NCBI RefSeq assembly: GCF_002795245.1
Contig: NZ_PGVG01000003.1
Coordinates: forward strand, 186,001-250,000
Length of the DNA: 64,000 bases
Direction of reading: 5' to 3'
Origin: Bradyrhizobium forestalis
GTDB lineage: Bacteria; Pseudomonadota; Alphaproteobacteria; Rhizobiales; Xanthobacteraceae
Shown here: positions 8,573 to 16,467 of the stretch, in pieces
Numbering within the stretch: the first letter of the stretch is position 1
Layout: every line of letters starts with the position of its first letter
The notes under the pieces: generated by a model
What the model saw: only the letters and a program-made list of their open reading frames with translations
Told to the model about the DNA's origin: nothing
Databases searched by the model: none
Made by a program: the position numbers and the translations under genes

Positions 8573-9082
8573 CTAGTCGAACAGGGCAGCGGAACTGTCG
8601 CGACTGGGGTTGCCGGCCACGATGCGCTGCATCATCTCGATGAAGAGTGCCTGTTCCCGCTGGCTCAAATCGCCGAGCGTCGCACGATGCGCCCGCCGTG
8701 CCGCGCCCTCGATCTTGACCAGCAGCGCGGCGCCGGCCGGGGTCAGGCGGCACAGTCGCGCGCGGCGGTCGTCCTTGTTCACGGCGCGCTCGACCAGGTT
8801 CCGTGCGGCGAGCCGCTTCAATGCGCCGGTCGTCGTGGTGCGATCCAGCGCGATATCGGCCGCCAAAGTGGTCTGATCGGCGGTTTCGCGCACCGCCAGC
8901 GCCGAGAGCAGGCTGTATTGCAGCGGCGTGACCTCGAATGCGCCGCAGGCGTCCTGAAACAGCGCGACGTGAATCTGGTGTAGCCGGCGGATCAGATAGC
9001 CGGGCCGTTCCGACAATGGCCAGGGGCGGTGCTTGCCCCCGCCGCGTCGCTTCTGTGCTTGCCGCAATGCACGCTCTCCCAA
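8573..9082 (-). CDS. MarR-family transcriptional regulator
   Basis: A 169-residue regulator with a winged helix-turn-helix. The recognition region is about residues 65-100 (QTTLAADIALDRTTTTGALKRL), followed by a wing with the family-typical DRRARLCRLTPAG. MarR proteins bind palindromic operators as dimers and usually release DNA on binding a small aromatic or metabolite ligand. It is divergent from the amidohydrolase operon, and the 170-nt space between them carries two matching palindromes, the expected arrangement for an autoregulated local repressor. The start is uncertain: ATG 9082 is the only ATG near the N-terminus and the first ~20 residues are basic and low in complexity. Confidence 0.9.
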   Translation of the reverse strand: MGERALRQAQKRRGGGKHRPWPLSERPGYLIRRLHQIHVALFQDACGAFEVTPLQYSLLSALAVRETADQTTLAADIALDRTTTTGALKRLAARNLVERAVNKDDRRARLCRLTPAGAALLVKIEGAARRAHRATLGDLSQREQALFIEMMQRIVAGNPSRDSSAALFD

Positions 9083-9163
9083 CCCGAAACCCTGCCGCGC
9101 TTAGCTCGATTCGAGTGCGCCCGCCACCGTCCAGATCATGGCATGATGCTTGCTTTTGTCAAA

Positions 9164-9183
9164 ATACGAAGCATACTTCGTAT
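9164..9183. promoter_or_regulatory. MarR operator 1
   Basis: Perfect 8-bp inverted repeat ATACGAAG-CATA-CTTCGTAT in the divergent region between the MarR gene and the amidohydrolase. A possible -35 element TTGTCA (9156-9161) lies just upstream for the plus-strand operon, so the site would overlap the promoter. Ligand and regulator assignment are inferred from position. Confidence 0.65.
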
Positions 9184-9190
9184 CCAAATG

Positions 9191-9204
9191 CGAAGCATGC
9201 TTCG
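9191..9204. promoter_or_regulatory. MarR operator 2
   Basis: Perfect 14-bp palindrome CGAAGCATGCTTCG, centred 24 bp from operator 1 and sharing its CGAAGCAT core. Two sites about two to two-and-a-half helical turns apart could bind two dimers on similar faces. It lies 49 nt before the amidohydrolase start. Confidence 0.65.
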
Positions 9205-9252
9205 TAATTCGAGGGCGGAGGCAACCGCCCATGCCCAATAGAGGAGAGCCGC

Positions 9253-10530
9253 ATGTCCGTCACTGCCAGCTTCGACCTTCTGCTGCGAGGCGGTCGCGTG
9301 ATCTGCCCGGCTTCCGGCGTTGACGGCCTCAAGGACGTCGCTGTCCGCAACGGCAAGATCGCGGCTGTCGCAGCGGACATCCTGCCGACCAGCGCGAAGG
9401 AGGTCGTCGACGTCAGCGGCAAGCTGGTGCTGCCGGGGCTGATCGACACCCACGCGCATGTCTATCAATACGTCTCCGGACGCTTCGGCATGAACCCCGA
9501 CATGGTCGGCGTGCAGTCCGGCGTGACGACGCTGGTCGATCAGGGTGGCCCGTCCTGCATGACGCTGCCGGGCTTCCGTCATTTCATAGCGGAGGCCTCA
9601 GCTTCGCGCGTCTATGCCTTCCTATCAGCCTATCTCGTCGGCGGGCTCGAGGGACATTTCTATCCGCAGCTCTACAGCCCCGATGGCGTCGACATCGATG
9701 CGACCGTCAAGGCGGCGACGGCCAATCTCGATCTCGTGCGCGGCATCAAGGCCCATGCCGAGATCGGCGGTTTCGCGCGCTGGGGGATTCGCGTCATCGA
9801 GATGGCGGCGGGGATCGGCAAGCGCGCCGATCTGCCGGTCTATGTGCATTTCGGCCAGCTCTGGGGCCTGCCCGAGAGCGGCGCCAACGGCGAAGATGCC
9901 GACACGATCTTGACGCGCGTGATCCCGCTGCTGCGCGAGGGCGACATCCTCGCCCATCCCTTCACGCGCCATCCCGGCGGCTTCGTCAATCGCGAGGGCG
10001 AGGTGCATCCGGTGATCCAGGCGGCGCTCGATCGCGGCCTGAAAGTCGATGTCGGTCACGGCAGCCATTTCTCCTACCGGCTCGCGAAGAAAGCGATCGC
10101 CGCCGGCATCATTCCGACCACGCTCGGCGCCGACATCCACGGCTACAACACCCATGTGCCGGCGCCGGCCGGAACGCCCGACCAGCATGAGGACGACGAG
10201 AACCATCCGTTCGCAGGACAAGCCAAGTTCAGCCTTGTGCAGGCGATGAGCTCGATGATGGCGCTCGGGCTGTCGCTGGAGCAGGTGGTGCCGATGGTCA
10301 CCTCTAACCCTGCAAAGATGCTCGGCCGCAGCGGCGAGATCGGCGCGCTCAGGGTCGGCATGGATGCCGACGTCTCCGTGCTCTCGGAGCAGAACGGCCG
10401 CTTCGTCCTCAAGGACAACGAAAAGAACGAGGTGATCGCCGGGCGCCTGCTGCAGCCGGCCTTCTGCCTGCGCGCCGGCACGCGCTTCGATGCGGTCGCG
10501 CCGATCCTGCCGCAAGCCGTCGCGGCATAA
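9253..10530 (+). CDS. Amidohydrolase/deacetylase family metallohydrolase (cog3964-like)
   Basis: A 425-residue amidohydrolase-superfamily enzyme. Metal ligands are visible in order: HxH in DTHAHVY (His67, His69), a lysine suited to carboxylation in GIKAHAE (about 166), His in VYVHFGQ (about 198), His in ILAHPFTRH (about 234) and Asp in GADIHGY (about 293). GAGA lies upstream of the ATG. The family was long labelled dihydroorotase-like; from memory, characterised cog3964 members hydrolyse acetyl-(R)-mandelate-type esters, so pyrimidine specificity should not be assumed. It heads a plus-strand operon with a molybdenum hydroxylase and faces a MarR regulator, suggesting catabolism of a cyclic or acylated compound. 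Confidence 0.85.
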   Translation: MSVTASFDLLLRGGRVICPASGVDGLKDVAVRNGKIAAVAADILPTSAKEVVDVSGKLVLPGLIDTHAHVYQYVSGRFGMNPDMVGVQSGVTTLVDQGGPSCMTLPGFRHFIAEASASRVYAFLSAYLVGGLEGHFYPQLYSPDGVDIDATVKAATANLDLVRGIKAHAEIGGFARWGIRVIEMAAGIGKRADLPVYVHFGQLWGLPESGANGEDADTILTRVIPLLREGDILAHPFTRHPGGFVNREGEVHPVIQAALDRGLKVDVGHGSHFSYRLAKKAIAAGIIPTTLGADIHGYNTHVPAPAGTPDQHEDDENHPFAGQAKFSLVQAMSSMMALGLSLEQVVPMVTSNPAKMLGRSGEIGALRVGMDADVSVLSEQNGRFVLKDNEKNEVIAGRLLQPAFCLRAGTRFDAVAPILPQAVAA

Positions 10531-10539
10531 GGCCGGGCG

Positions 10540-12933
10540 GTGAAGGAGAACGCGGAGTTGCGCAACGAGCGAGAATTTCCTTCGGGCAGACGCGGGCAGG
10601 GCGTGGGCGCGCGGCTGCCGCGGAAGGAGGACGACCGGCTGATGCGCGGCCGCGGCCAGTATGTCGGCGACGTCAGGCTCGCCGGCCTTCAGGACGTTGC
10701 CTTCGTGCGCAGCCCGCTGGCACACGCGCGCATCCGCGGCATCCACGTGCCGGAGCGCTATCGCGGCAGTGTGTTCACGGCGGCCGATCTCGTCGGCATC
10801 AAGCCGATCCGCGCGGTCTCGGGGCTCCCTGGCTTCAAGATTTCCGAGCAGCCGGTGCTGGCGACCGGCAAGGTGCGCCAGGTCGGCGAGCTCGTCGCGA
10901 TGTGCCTCGCGCCGACGCGCGCCGAGGCCGAGGACATCGCGGCGTCCGTGACGCTCGATCTGGAGGAGCTGCCCGCGGTCACCGACATGCTGAAGGCGCG
11001 CGAGCCGGGTTCAGTGCTGGTGCACGAGCATTGGGGCGACAACGTCTTCCTCGAGACCAATTACGAGGTCGACATTTCCACCGCGCGCGATGCGCCGATC
11101 AAGGTGACGCGCGAGATCTCGACCGCGCGGCAATGCATGTCGCCGCTTGAAGGCCGCGGCGTGGTCGCGACCTTCGACAAGAGGCTCGACCAGCTCACGC
11201 TGCATTCCGCCGCGCAGATGCCGCACATCACGCGCAGCGGTCTTGCCGAATGTCTCGGCATGGAGGAGGGCCAGATCCGCGTGATCTCGCCCGATGTCGG
11301 CGGTGGTTTTGGCCACAAGGGCATTCTGCTGCCCGAAGAGGTCTGCCTGTCCTGGCTGACCATGCGCTGCGGCCATCCGGTGCGCTGGATCGAGGATCGC
11401 CGCGAGCATCTCGTCGCCAGCTCCAATTGTCGCGAGCACCATTACAAGATCACGGTCTATGCCGACCATGACGGCAGCTTGCGCGGGATCGACTGCGAAG
11501 CGACGGTGGATTCCGGCGCCTATTCGTCCTATCCGTTCTCGGCCTGCTTAGAGGCCGCGCAGGTCGCCAGCATCCTGCCTGGCCCCTACAAGATGCCGGC
11601 CTATCGCTGCCGCACCTTCTCGGTCGCCACCAACAAATGCCCGATCTTGCCATATCGCGGCGTTGCGCGCACCGGCGTCTGCTTTGCGCTGGAATTGATG
11701 CTCGATCTCGTGGCGGCCGAGGCCGGGCTCGAGCCCGGCGAGGTGCGGCTGCGCAATCTGGTGCGCCCCGACCAGATGCCGTTCGACAATATCACCAAGA
11801 AGCATTTCGACAGCGGCGATTATCCGGAAGCGATGCGCCGCGCGCTCGCCGCCATCGACGTCGACGCCATCCGCGCGAGGCAAAAGCAGGGCGAGGCGAA
11901 TGGCCGCCGCATCGGCGTCGGCGTCTCCATCTATTGCGAGCAGGCTGCGCACGGCACCTCGGTCTATTCCGGCTGGGGCATCCCGATGGTGCCGGGCCAT
12001 GAGCAGGCCTCTGCGCGCCTGACGCCGGACGGCGGCCTCGAACTCCGCGTCGGCGTGCATTCGCACGGGCAGGGCATGGAGACGACGCTCGCCCAGGTCG
12101 CGCATGAGATCCTCGGCGTGGATGTTGCCAAGGTCCGTATCATCCTCGGTGACACTGCGATGACGCCCTATTCGACCGGCACCTGGGGCTCGCGCTCGAT
12201 GGTGATGGCGGGCGGCGCGGTCGCGACCGCCTGCCGCGAGCTCGGTGAGCGCGCAAGGCGCATCGGCGCAAAGCTGTTGCAGCATGATCCGGCCTCCGTT
12301 GTGTTGCAGAACGGCGAGGTGCGCGGCGTCAACGGCAGCGTCAGCCTGAAGGCGATCGCCCACACCTGGTATCGCCGCCCGCAGGACCTGCCGGCCGATG
12401 TCGATCCCGGCGGGCTGGAGGTGACGCAGGGCTACAAGCCCGTGCGCGACAGCGGAACCTTCAGCTATGCCGCGCATGCGGCGGTGGTCGCCGTCGATCC
12501 TGATCTCGGCGAGGTCGAGATCCTCGACTATGTCATCGTCGAGGACGGCGGCGTGCTGGTCAATCCGCTCGTCGTCGACGGTCAGATCTATGGCGGCCTC
12601 GCGCAGGGCATCGGCACCGCGCTCTACGAGGAAATGCCGTTCGACGCCTCCGGCCAGCCGCTGGCGACGACGCTCGCCGACTATCTGCTGCCCGGACCGA
12701 CCGAAGTTCCGGCCGCGCGTCTCGATCACATGGAGACGCCGTCGCCCTATACGCAGTTCGGCGTGAAGGGCATCGGCGAGGGCGGTGCGATCGCGCCCCC
12801 GGCCGCAATCGCCAACGCCGTCAACGACGCGCTGCGCCCGCTCGGCGTCGAGCTGATGCAGTCGCCGATCACGCCGCATCGGATCGTCACAGCCGTGCTG
12901 GCCGCGCGCGCGGCCCAAAGGAGCGCGGCATGA
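10540..12933 (+). CDS. Molybdenum hydroxylase large subunit (CoxL/XdhA-like)
   Basis: A 797-residue molybdopterin cytosine dinucleotide-type catalytic subunit of the xanthine dehydrogenase family, which hydroxylates C-H bonds next to nitrogen, or aldehydes, using water. Visible are the N-terminal aldehyde oxidase a/b hammerhead domain (about 25-150), GGGFGHKG in the Mo-binding region, and the active-site GIGEGGAIAPPAA with the base Glu near the C-terminus. The CO dehydrogenase signature AYxCSFR is absent; the equivalent place reads YRGVARTGV, so this is not a CO dehydrogenase. Start is GTG 10540; an in-frame TTG at 10558 has AAGGAG 9 nt upstream and is a serious alternative. Confidence 0.92.
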   Translation: MKENAELRNEREFPSGRRGQGVGARLPRKEDDRLMRGRGQYVGDVRLAGLQDVAFVRSPLAHARIRGIHVPERYRGSVFTAADLVGIKPIRAVSGLPGFKISEQPVLATGKVRQVGELVAMCLAPTRAEAEDIAASVTLDLEELPAVTDMLKAREPGSVLVHEHWGDNVFLETNYEVDISTARDAPIKVTREISTARQCMSPLEGRGVVATFDKRLDQLTLHSAAQMPHITRSGLAECLGMEEGQIRVISPDVGGGFGHKGILLPEEVCLSWLTMRCGHPVRWIEDRREHLVASSNCREHHYKITVYADHDGSLRGIDCEATVDSGAYSSYPFSACLEAAQVASILPGPYKMPAYRCRTFSVATNKCPILPYRGVARTGVCFALELMLDLVAAEAGLEPGEVRLRNLVRPDQMPFDNITKKHFDSGDYPEAMRRALAAIDVDAIRARQKQGEANGRRIGVGVSIYCEQAAHGTSVYSGWGIPMVPGHEQASARLTPDGGLELRVGVHSHGQGMETTLAQVAHEILGVDVAKVRIILGDTAMTPYSTGTWGSRSMVMAGGAVATACRELGERARRIGAKLLQHDPASVVLQNGEVRGVNGSVSLKAIAHTWYRRPQDLPADVDPGGLEVTQGYKPVRDSGTFSYAAHAAVVAVDPDLGEVEILDYVIVEDGGVLVNPLVVDGQIYGGLAQGIGTALYEEMPFDASGQPLATTLADYLLPGPTEVPAARLDHMETPSPYTQFGVKGIGEGGAIAPPAAIANAVNDALRPLGVELMQSPITPHRIVTAVLAARAAQRSAA

Positions 12934-13766
12934 AACCGGCGCCCTTCGCATATGAACGCCCGCGCGATCTCGACGCAGCACTGTCGATGCTCGCGGCAAG
13001 CGGCGGATCGGCAAAGATCATCGCCGGCGGCCAGTCGCTCGGGCCGATGCTCAATTTGCGGCTGGTGCAGCCGGAACTGATCGTCGATATCGCCGGCCTC
13101 GCCGAGCTCAAGCGCGCCGAGGTCTCCGGCGGCGAGCTCGTGCTCGGCGCCCTGGTCACCCATGCCGATATCGAGGATGGTCGCACGGCTGACGTGACCC
13201 GTGGCGCCATGCGTGGCGTCGCGGCCAATATCGCCTATCGCGCGGTGCGCAACCGCGGCACGATCGGCGGCTCGCTCAGCCATGCCGATCCCGCGGCGGA
13301 CTGGATCTCGGCGCTCGCGGCTCTGGGCGCGTGGGTGACGCTGCGCAGCCTTGCCGGTGCGCGCACGCTGGCGATCGAAGCCTTCATCGTCGGTGCGCTG
13401 GAATCCGCGCTGCATGCCGGCGAGATCGTCGAAGCGATCCATGTGCCGATGCGCGCGGCGTCGGCGCATTGGGGCTACGCCAAGAGCTGCCGCAAGACCG
13501 GCGAGTTCGCCCATGCCATCGGTGCGGCGCTGATTGACCCCACCGCCGCTTCGGCGCGCGTCGTGATCGGTGCGATCGACACGGCGCCGATTGTCGTCAC
13601 GAACGCGGCCGAGTTGTTCGGCGGGCGCATCGCCGCTGACTACAAGCAGCGTTTCGATACCCGCGTTGCCGACGCTCTCCTGGCAAGAGCCGGCATCGAC
13701 GACGCTGCGCAGCGCCATATCCACGTCAGCGTGTTGAAGCGTGCCGTGCAGGAGGCCGCCGCATGA
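12930..13766 (+). CDS. Molybdenum hydroxylase FAD-binding medium subunit (CoxM-like)
   Basis: A 278-residue flavoprotein subunit overlapping the large subunit by 4 nt (ATGA). The N-terminal FAD-binding motif AGGQSLGPMLNLRL (residues 31-44) and the second motif near NRGTIGGSLSHADPAADW (about 107-124) are those of the CoxM/XdhB family; a CO dehydrogenase flavoprotein C-terminal domain follows. It accepts electrons from the 2Fe-2S subunit and normally passes them on to an acceptor. It is translationally coupled on both sides, which fits equal production of the three subunits. Confidence 0.92.
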   Translation: MKPAPFAYERPRDLDAALSMLAASGGSAKIIAGGQSLGPMLNLRLVQPELIVDIAGLAELKRAEVSGGELVLGALVTHADIEDGRTADVTRGAMRGVAANIAYRAVRNRGTIGGSLSHADPAADWISALAALGAWVTLRSLAGARTLAIEAFIVGALESALHAGEIVEAIHVPMRAASAHWGYAKSCRKTGEFAHAIGAALIDPTAASARVVIGAIDTAPIVVTNAAELFGGRIAADYKQRFDTRVADALLARAGIDDAAQRHIHVSVLKRAVQEAAA

Positions 13767-14950
13767 CGACGATCGCCCTCAACGTCAACCGGCGTGCGGT
13801 GGAGCTGGCGGCCGAGCCGCGCACCAGCCTTGCCGATTTCGTCCGCGACAAGCTCGACCTCACCGGCACGCATCTCGGCTGCGAGCATGGCGTCTGCGGC
13901 GCCTGCACCGTGCTGCTCGACGGCGTGCCGGCGCGTTCCTGCATCACCTATGCGGCGGCCTGCGAGGGCGCCGACGTCACGACGATCGAGGGACTCGACG
14001 AGGACGAGATCACGACCGAGCTGCGCGCCGCCTTCACCCGGGAGCATGCCCTGCAATGTGGCTATTGCACCCCCGGCATGCTGGTCTCTGCGCGTGACCT
14101 GGTGCTGCGTCTGCCCGACGCCGACGAGCGGCGCATCCGGGTTGGCCTCAGCGGCAATCTCTGCCGCTGTACCGGCTATGTCGGCATCGTGCGCGCGGTG
14201 CGGTCCGTGATCGAGGCGAGGCGCGCGCGCAACGTCGCGCCGCAGGCAGGTGGCGGCCGGACCAGCCTCGGCCCGGTTGGGTCGGGTCGCGCTGCACCCG
14301 GCCGCAGCGAGCCGCCGCCTGCGCAGCGGGCGTTGGCTCCGGCATCGCAAAGTGCCGTGCCGGGCAGCATCGCCGACTTCACCCCGGCGACCGTGCTCGA
14401 TCAGCGCTTCACGCTGCCGCACCCGCCCGCAAAAGTGTTCGCGATGTTTGGCGATATCGCTGGCATCGCGGCCTGCCTTCCCGGTGTCTCGCTGACGGCG
14501 CCGCCAAGGCCCGAGCGCGTGGAAGGATTGATCCGCGTCAGGCTCGGGCCGATCGCCGCGGCGTTCGAGGGGGCGGCGCGCGTCGAACGCGATCCTGCGA
14601 CGCTCTCGGGGCGCATCGTCGGCATCGGCACCGACCAGCGCAGCCATTCGGCGACGCAAGGCGAGATCCGTTATCGCCTGCTTCCGCTCGAAGGCGGCGC
14701 GGCGACCGCCGTCGAGCTGTCGATCGGCTACACGCTCACGGGAATGCTCGCCCAGGTCGGTCGTCCCGGCCTTGTGCGCGATCTCGCCCGGCGCCTGGTC
14801 GCGGACTTCGCCGCCAATCTCGATCGTCACATGGCCGGAGTGCCGCCGGGGCCGGGGACGCCGGCGGAGCTCAGTTTCTGGTCGATCGCATCAGACGTCC
14901 TGCGCGCACGGATCGCCCGCATCCTTGGCCGCCGGAGCGGGGCGGGGTGA
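13763..14950 (+). CDS. 2Fe-2S small subunit fused to a CoxG-like SRPBCC domain
   Basis: A 395-residue fusion. Residues 1-155 form a complete CoxS-type subunit with two [2Fe-2S] clusters: C40/C45/C48/C60 (plant type) and C99/C102/C134/C136 (GYCTPG and NLCRC). A proline/alanine/arginine-rich linker (about 155-205) leads to a CoxG-like SRPBCC domain (about 207-350; VFAMFGDIAGIAACLPGVS, then GPIAAAFEGAARV). The tail from about 365 (FWSIASDVLRARIARILG) looks amphipathic. Normal CoxS is about 160 aa and CoxG is a separate gene. In CO dehydrogenase systems CoxG has been linked to membrane attachment and quinone reduction; a fused copy would put that function on the electron-exit subunit. Overlaps the CoxM gene by 4 nt. 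Confidence 0.9.
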   Translation: MTTIALNVNRRAVELAAEPRTSLADFVRDKLDLTGTHLGCEHGVCGACTVLLDGVPARSCITYAAACEGADVTTIEGLDEDEITTELRAAFTREHALQCGYCTPGMLVSARDLVLRLPDADERRIRVGLSGNLCRCTGYVGIVRAVRSVIEARRARNVAPQAGGGRTSLGPVGSGRAAPGRSEPPPAQRALAPASQSAVPGSIADFTPATVLDQRFTLPHPPAKVFAMFGDIAGIAACLPGVSLTAPPRPERVEGLIRVRLGPIAAAFEGAARVERDPATLSGRIVGIGTDQRSHSATQGEIRYRLLPLEGGAATAVELSIGYTLTGMLAQVGRPGLVRDLARRLVADFAANLDRHMAGVPPGPGTPAELSFWSIASDVLRARIARILGRRSGAG

Positions 14951-15026
14951 CGGTGTGCTCGCACATTGGAAAGTGACGAAGCCTGGACTGCCTAGACATC
15001 AACAGCGTGGGATTTGGAGAGACAAC

Positions 15027-16181
15027 ATGACACGAGCATTCGGACTGGTTGGGACAATCGCGCTGGCGACGGCCTTGTTCGGCAGCGCCGCGGGGGCGCA
15101 GACCATCAAGATCGGCGTCAACGAGCCGCTCACCGGCGCGTTCGCGGCGTCAGGCACTTACGTCGTCAACGGCGCCAAGATCGCCGCCGACGAGATCAAT
15201 GCCAAGGGCGGCATCCTGGGCAAGAAGATCGAGCTGGTGATCGAGGACAACAAGAGCAATCCGACCGAGGCGGCCGCCGTCGCCGAAAAGCTCATCACCA
15301 GCGACAAGGTGCCGGTGCTGATGGGGGCCTGGGGCTCCAGCCTGACGCTCGCGGTGATGCCGAAGCTGATGGAATATGAGACGCCGATGGTGGTGGAGAC
15401 CTCGTCCTCCGGCAAGATCACGACGACGGGCAATCCCTTCATCTTCCGCATCTCGCCGCCCTCGGCGGTCGAGGCTGCGGCGTTCAAGGGCATCGTCGAC
15501 AAGCTCGCGCTGAAGAAGGTCGACTTCCTGGTCATCAACAACGACTGGGGCCGCGGCACCGCCGAGGATTTCAGCAAGATGATGAAGGACAAGGGCATCA
15601 GCATCGGCCTGGTCGAGACCATGGACCAGGGCGCGCAGGACATGAGCGCGCAGCTCTCCAAGATCAAGAGCTCGGATTCCGAGACCGTGATCGTCACGAC
15701 CGCGGTGGATCAGCTCACCCTGATCTTCAAGCAGGCCGCCGCGCTGGGCCTGAAGAAGCGCATCATCACCACCGGCGGCTCGCAGAATCCGGACCAGATC
15801 ATCGCCCAGGCGGGCGCCGCCGCCAACGGCACTATGCATCTGACCACCTTCCTGCCCTGGTTCCCGGACAAGACGCCGAACCCGGAAGCGACCAATTATT
15901 TCATCACGGAATGGAAGAAGCGCGGCTTCGAGTTCGCCGGCTGCACCGAGAGTTTTCGTGGCTATGACGGCATCCGCACCGCGGCGGCCGCGATCGAGAA
16001 GGCCGGTAAGGCCGAGCCCGCCGCGATCAAGGCGGCGCTCTGGGACATCAACATCAAGGGGCTGAACGGCGACATCGTGTTCCGCAAGTCCGGCCCCGAG
16101 GGCAAGGAGAGCGGGCAGAGCCAGCCGAACGTCTATCTCATCGAGATCAACGACGGCAAGGTCGGGATGAAGACGCTCTAG
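15027..16181 (+). CDS. ABC transporter substrate-binding protein, branched-chain amino acid type
   Basis: A 384-residue periplasmic binding protein of the LivJ/Peripla_BP_6 family. ATG 15027 has GGAGAG 5 nt upstream and gives a clean signal peptide (MTRAFGLVGTIALATALFGS, cleavage near AGAQ); the upstream extension of the open frame is rejected. The mature start TIKIGVNEPLTGAFAASG is typical of the family, which binds amino acids, amides or aromatic acids. It is 76 nt after the molybdenum hydroxylase genes and is followed by LivHMGF-type genes. Given the neighbours, the ligand may be the substrate of the hydroxylase pathway and not leucine; this is inference. Confidence 0.92.
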   Translation: MTRAFGLVGTIALATALFGSAAGAQTIKIGVNEPLTGAFAASGTYVVNGAKIAADEINAKGGILGKKIELVIEDNKSNPTEAAAVAEKLITSDKVPVLMGAWGSSLTLAVMPKLMEYETPMVVETSSSGKITTTGNPFIFRISPPSAVEAAAFKGIVDKLALKKVDFLVINNDWGRGTAEDFSKMMKDKGISIGLVETMDQGAQDMSAQLSKIKSSDSETVIVTTAVDQLTLIFKQAAALGLKKRIITTGGSQNPDQIIAQAGAAANGTMHLTTFLPWFPDKTPNPEATNYFITEWKKRGFEFAGCTESFRGYDGIRTAAAAIEKAGKAEPAAIKAALWDINIKGLNGDIVFRKSGPEGKESGQSQPNVYLIEINDGKVGMKTL

Positions 16182-16195
16182 TGTCGGCCAGTCAC

Positions 16196-16221
16196 AGGCG
16201 AGGGCACCGCGGCCCTCGCCT
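16196..16221 (+). terminator. Stem-loop after the binding-protein gene
   Basis: Perfect 10-bp stem AGGCGAGGGC / GCCCTCGCCT with a 6-nt loop, 14 nt after the stop codon, with no U-run following. In binding-protein-dependent operons such a hairpin commonly protects the binding-protein mRNA and reduces read-through into the permease genes. Confidence 0.55.
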
Positions 16222-16231
16222 CACTATGTAG

Positions 16232-16436
16232 GGCTATCGCATATGAAGAAGAATGTGGCCGGCAGCTTGCCTGCGGCGCATCCTTCGAGACGCCCGCCTG
16301 CGGCGGGCCCTCAGGATGAGGTCGCGTTTTGCGGCGAGACATTAGACCCTCATGGTGAGGAGCCCGCCAAAGCGGGCGTCTCGAACCATGCAGGCCGAGC
16401 TCATCCGGCAGTCTTCCACTGTCATATGCGATAGCC
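16232..16436. repeat. Complete 205-bp MITE-like element (copy 2)
   Basis: Bounded by perfect 15-bp terminal inverted repeats GGCTATCGCATATGA (16232-16246) and TCATATGCGATAGCC (16422-16436). Inside are two GC-rich hairpin blocks in inverse orientation (CATCCTTCGAGACGCCCGC at about 16279-16297, and its mirror ending GCGGGCGTCTCGAACCATG). No coding capacity beyond a chance 63-codon frame. A partial copy is at 5161-5338. It sits between the binding-protein gene and the permease gene livH, splitting the ABC operon. Structure fits a non-autonomous transposable repeat; no target duplication was verified. Confidence 0.75.
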
Positions 16437-16467
16437 GCAACTTATTACGAGTCATTCGGGAACAGCC

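Noticed and set aside
10540..14950. Aerobic carbon monoxide dehydrogenase
   Set aside because: Subunit types match, but the large subunit lacks the AYxCSFR active-site loop; the place reads YRGVARTGV, so another substrate is expected.
16243..16434. 63-codon ORF inside the MITE-like element
   Set aside because: It starts and ends within the terminal inverted repeats and the translation has no family features; it is part of the repeat.
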